A stretch of 32,338 bases of DNA from Faecalibacterium sp. CAG:74. GTDB taxonomy: Bacteria; Bacillota; Clostridia; Christensenellales; Aristaeellaceae. Every line of letters begins with the position of its first letter. Position 1 is the stretch's first letter. This document shows, piece after piece, positions 29,708-32,338 of this stretch. The position numbers and the translations under genes were made by a program. The DNA is taken from the NCBI GenBank assembly GCA_000437595.1, contig FR899845.1, forward strand, positions 1-32,338, written 5' to 3'. The notes under the pieces were generated by a model. The model made no database searches, was not told the DNA's origin, and worked only from the letters and a program-made list of their open reading frames with translations.

Positions 29708-29722
29708 TTGTAATCGCTTACA
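29708..29722 (+). promoter_or_regulatory. cre / LacI-family operator at the uxaB start region
   Basis: TTGTAATCGCTTACA fits the catabolite-response-element consensus WTGNAANCGNWNNCW at every defined position and has TGTAA/TTACA arms. It covers about +8 to +22 of the uxaB transcript, a repressing position. It could bind CcpA, the local LacI-family protein, or both. Confidence 0.7.
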
Positions 29723-29764
29723 TGCCTGATGATTTGCCTGATGAATAGATGGAGGGACATCGAA

Positions 29765-31237
29765 ATGGAACGTTTGAATGCTGCGATGGCGCCCGCGCCT
29801 GTCCGCCCGGTCAAGGTGCTGCAGTTCGGTGAAGGCAACTTCCTGCGCGCCTTTGTGGATTACATGATTGATATTGCCAACGAGAAGAGCGACTTCAACG
29901 GCTCTGTCGCGCTGGTGAAGCCGATTCAGATGGGTACGCTGTTCCCGGCGTTCAAGGAGCAGGATTACCGTTACACGGTCATGCTGCGCGGTCTGGTGGA
30001 CGGTCAGGCGGTGGAGCAGACGCGTGTGGTCACGTCCGTGGCCGACGCTGTGGATGCGTATGCGGACTATGCCCACTATGCCGATTACGCCAAGCTGCCG
30101 TCACTGCGCTTCATCGTCAGCAACACGACCGAAGCCGGCATCGTGCTGGACGAGACGGATGAGTTCTCCCTCTGCCCGCCCAAATCCTACCCCGGCAAGC
30201 TGACGAAGTTTCTCTTCGAGCGCGCTGAAGCATTCGACTACGCGCAGGACAAGGGACTCATCATCCTGCCGGTCGAGTTGATTGACGACAACGGCATCAT
30301 GCTGAAAAAGTGCGTCAAGGCGCTGGCAAAGCAGTGGGCGCTGGGCGAGAAGTTCGAGCAGTGGCTGGAGACGGCGTGCGTGTTCACCTCCACGCTTGTT
30401 GACCGCATCGTGACCGGCTATCCGCGCGGTGAGGATCAGGCAATTTGGGAGAAGCTGGGCTATCAGGACAACCTGCTGGACACCGCTGAGCCCTTCGGTC
30501 TGTGGGTCATCGAATCCCCCCGCGACCTTTCCGACGAACTGCCCCTGCCGCAGTGCGGGCTGCCCGTCATCTACACAGATAATCAGAAGCCCTACAAGCA
30601 GCGCAAGGTGCGAATCCTCAACGGCGCGCACACGTCCTTCGTCCCTGCTGCCTTCCAGTGCGGCTACGACATCGTGCTGGACGCGATGAACGACCCGATG
30701 ATTTCCACCTTCATGCAGAAGACGCTCTACGACGAGGTCATCCCGACGCTGTCCCTGCCCAAGGCGGACTTGATGGCGTTCGCCGAGGCGGTCACGGGGC
30801 GCTTCCGCAATCCCTTCATCAAGCACGCGCTGCTCTCCATCTGCCTGAACAGCGTGTCGAAGTGGCGCGCGCGCTGCATGCCTTCCCTGCTGGGCTATGT
30901 GGAGAAGACCGGCGAACTGCCCGCGCACCTGACGTTCTCTCTGGCGAGCCTGATGAGCCTGTACCGCGGCGGCAAGCTGACCGGCGACGGCCGTCTGGAA
31001 TGCCAGCGCGACGGTCAGCCCTACTACCTGCAGGATGACGCGGCGGTGCTGAACTTCTTCGCCGAGACTTCCAGCGAATCCCCTGAAGAACAGACGAAGG
31101 AATTCCTCTCCAATGAAGCGTTTTTTGGCGCTGAGCTGTGCAAAGTGCCTGGTCTGGTGGAGTCCGTCGGCGCGTCCCTGCGCGAAATCCTCGACAAGGG
31201 GATGCGCACGGTCATGAACGAGAAGTTCGGAGTGTGA
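29765..31237 (+). CDS. uxaB: Tagaturonate reductase (altronate oxidoreductase) UxaB
   Basis: UxaB reduces tagaturonate to altronate with NADH. The 490-residue protein belongs to the mannitol dehydrogenase/polyol-specific long-chain family. KVLQFGEGNFLRAFVDYMID (about residues 17-36) is the N-terminal nucleotide-binding block, and the C-terminal domain carries KQRKVRILNGAHTSFVPAAF with the catalytic Lys/Asn/His region. ATG at 29765 follows GGAGGGA; the upstream frame to 29729 crosses the operator leader. It lies 3 nt before uxaA. Confidence 0.95.
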   Translation: MERLNAAMAPAPVRPVKVLQFGEGNFLRAFVDYMIDIANEKSDFNGSVALVKPIQMGTLFPAFKEQDYRYTVMLRGLVDGQAVEQTRVVTSVADAVDAYADYAHYADYAKLPSLRFIVSNTTEAGIVLDETDEFSLCPPKSYPGKLTKFLFERAEAFDYAQDKGLIILPVELIDDNGIMLKKCVKALAKQWALGEKFEQWLETACVFTSTLVDRIVTGYPRGEDQAIWEKLGYQDNLLDTAEPFGLWVIESPRDLSDELPLPQCGLPVIYTDNQKPYKQRKVRILNGAHTSFVPAAFQCGYDIVLDAMNDPMISTFMQKTLYDEVIPTLSLPKADLMAFAEAVTGRFRNPFIKHALLSICLNSVSKWRARCMPSLLGYVEKTGELPAHLTFSLASLMSLYRGGKLTGDGRLECQRDGQPYYLQDDAAVLNFFAETSSESPEEQTKEFLSNEAFFGAELCKVPGLVESVGASLREILDKGMRTVMNEKFGV

Positions 31238-31240
31238 AAA

Positions 31241-32338
31241 ATGGCTGAACTGCTTCGCATCACCCCGCAGGACAATGTGGCAGTCGCGCTGACCGCCCTG
31301 TCCTCCGGGCAGAACGTGACGGTGGATGGCATTGCGCTCACCACGGTCACGGACGTTCCCGCCGGGCACAAGGTGGCGCTTTTCCCCATCAAGGTGGGCG
31401 AAAAGGTCATCAAGTACGGCTTCCCGATTGGCTACGCGACGGAGGACATTCCCGTCGGCGCGCATGTGCATGTCCACAATCTGCACACCGGGTTGTCCGG
31501 AGAGTTGACGTATGAATATCACCCGACGTACCCGACGATTCCAGAAATTCCGGCGGCGACGTTCATGGGCTATCCGCGCAAAGACGGGCACGTCGGCGTG
31601 CGCAATGAGTTGTGGATTCTGCCCACCGTCGGCTGCGTCAACGACATTGCCCGCCAGCTGGAGCGCGCGGCGCAGGAGCTTGTCTGCGGCGGCGTGGAGT
31701 GTGTCTGTGCCTTCCCGCACCCCTACGGCTGCTCGCAGATGGGCGATGATCAGGAGAATACGCGCACGATTCTGGCGGATTTGGCGACGCACCCCAACGT
31801 CGGCGGCGTGCTGGTGCTGGGGCTGGGCTGCGAAAATTCCAGCGCCGCCATCATCGAGGAACACATGGGCGACTACGACAAGTCGCGCGTGCGCTTTCTC
31901 GTCTGCCAGCAGGTGGAAGATGAGTTTGCCGAAGCGATGAAGCTGCTGCGTGAGCTTGCGGACAACATGCGGGATGAGCAGCGTGTCCCCTGCCCTGCCA
32001 GCAAACTTGTGATTGGGCTGAAGTGCGGCGGTTCGGACGGCTTCTCCGGCATCACGGCGAACCCGGTCATCGGCGGCTTCTCCGACCTGCTGTGCGGCAT
32101 GGGCGGCACGACGATTCTGACCGAAGTGCCGGAGATGTTCGGCGCGGAAACCATCCTGATGGATCGCTGCAACACGCCGGAGCTGTTCGACAAGACGGTT
32201 CGGCTGATTAACGACTTCAAGCGCTATTTCGAGGAACATCATCAGACGATTTACGAGAATCCGTCCCCCGGCAACAAGGCGGGCGGCATTTCCACGCTGG
32301 AAGACAAGGCGCTGGGCTGCACGCAGAAGAGCGGTTTC
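31241..32338 (+). CDS. uxaA: Altronate dehydratase UxaA (3' end outside window)
   Basis: UxaA dehydrates altronate to 2-keto-3-deoxygluconate. The 366 visible codons have no stop. The N-terminal SAF domain (about 1-90) has VPAGHKVALFPIKVGEKVIK and HVHVHNLHTGL. The catalytic domain starts with FMGYPRKDGHVGVRNELWIL (about 109-128) and continues with PTVGCVN, AFPHPYGCSQMGDDQENT and LGLGCENSSAA; these cysteines and histidines are those expected for metal binding. It starts 3 nt after uxaB and is plainly co-transcribed. Family proteins are near 500 residues, so roughly a quarter is missing. Confidence 0.95.
   Translation, partial: MAELLRITPQDNVAVALTALSSGQNVTVDGIALTTVTDVPAGHKVALFPIKVGEKVIKYGFPIGYATEDIPVGAHVHVHNLHTGLSGELTYEYHPTYPTIPEIPAATFMGYPRKDGHVGVRNELWILPTVGCVNDIARQLERAAQELVCGGVECVCAFPHPYGCSQMGDDQENTRTILADLATHPNVGGVLVLGLGCENSSAAIIEEHMGDYDKSRVRFLVCQQVEDEFAEAMKLLRELADNMRDEQRVPCPASKLVIGLKCGGSDGFSGITANPVIGGFSDLLCGMGGTTILTEVPEMFGAETILMDRCNTPELFDKTVRLINDFKRYFEEHHQTIYENPSPGNKAGGISTLEDKALGCTQKSGF

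Noticed and set aside
30101..32242. 713-codon minus-strand ORF opposite uxaB and uxaA
   Set aside because: It is a shadow of two clearly conserved genes in GC-rich codon usage. The composition is rich in His, Arg and Gln without any domain. The same applies to long antisense frames opposite aroF, rlmB, glgA, glgB and the peptidase gene.

Overview
The window looks like chromosome from a GC-rich, endospore-forming member of the Bacillota (class Clostridia). Three things support this: a recognisable sporulation sigma factor SigH, an adjacent SpoIID-SpoIIQ pair, and the gene order mrnC-thyX-rlmB-yacP-sigH, which matches the Bacillus/Clostridium mrnC-rlmB-yacP-sigH neighbourhood with thyX inserted. 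Gene starts often use TTG or GTG behind strong GGAGG sites. I cannot name a genus from sequence alone.

Layout. 1-2429: a MATE exporter (-) diverges from a LysR regulator (+). 2453-4420: a DAHP synthase (aroF) and GNAT acetyltransferase operon (-). It is preceded by a sigma-A-type promoter, a 19-codon leader ORF with three consecutive Tyr codons, a mutually exclusive hairpin set, and a 163-bp MITE-like inverted repeat. 4510-8293: the operon mrnC-thyX-rlmB-yacP-sigH (-). 8383-8540: tRNA-Lys(CTT) with its own promoter and terminator. 8570-11155: a BaiN/HI0933-type flavoprotein (-), tspO (+), and a TrmN6-like methyltransferase (-) whose reading frame runs 216 nt antisense into tspO. 11113-14211: a secreted SpoIID-domain protein with seven SH3b-like repeats (-). 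14376-20945: the glycogen operon glgB-glgC-glgD-glgA (-), with an internal promoter buried in an inverted repeat before glgA and a Lys/Ala-rich tail on GlgA. 21294-24921: spoIID, spoIIQ and glmS (+). 25141-26535: an M18 aminopeptidase (-) bracketed by two copies of a hairpin-array repeat. 26990-32338: a hexuronate catabolic locus, with lacI-type regulator and uxaC (-) diverging from uxaB and uxaA (+, uxaA cut by the window end).

How the genes fit together. The uronate genes convert galacturonate or glucuronate through tagaturonate or fructuronate and altronate towards KDG. The glg genes store glucose as glycogen. GlmS feeds amino sugars to the cell wall, and SpoIID/SpoIIQ act on the wall and forespore engulfment. 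SigH sits at the head of the sporulation cascade.

The most notable signal is at 4203-4393. It is a complete trp/phe-style transcription attenuator (leader peptide with YYY, region 1:2, 2:3 and 3:4 pairings) upstream of DAHP synthase, in a phylum where such genes are more usually controlled by T-boxes or proteins. A MITE-like element abuts the attenuator's U-tract.
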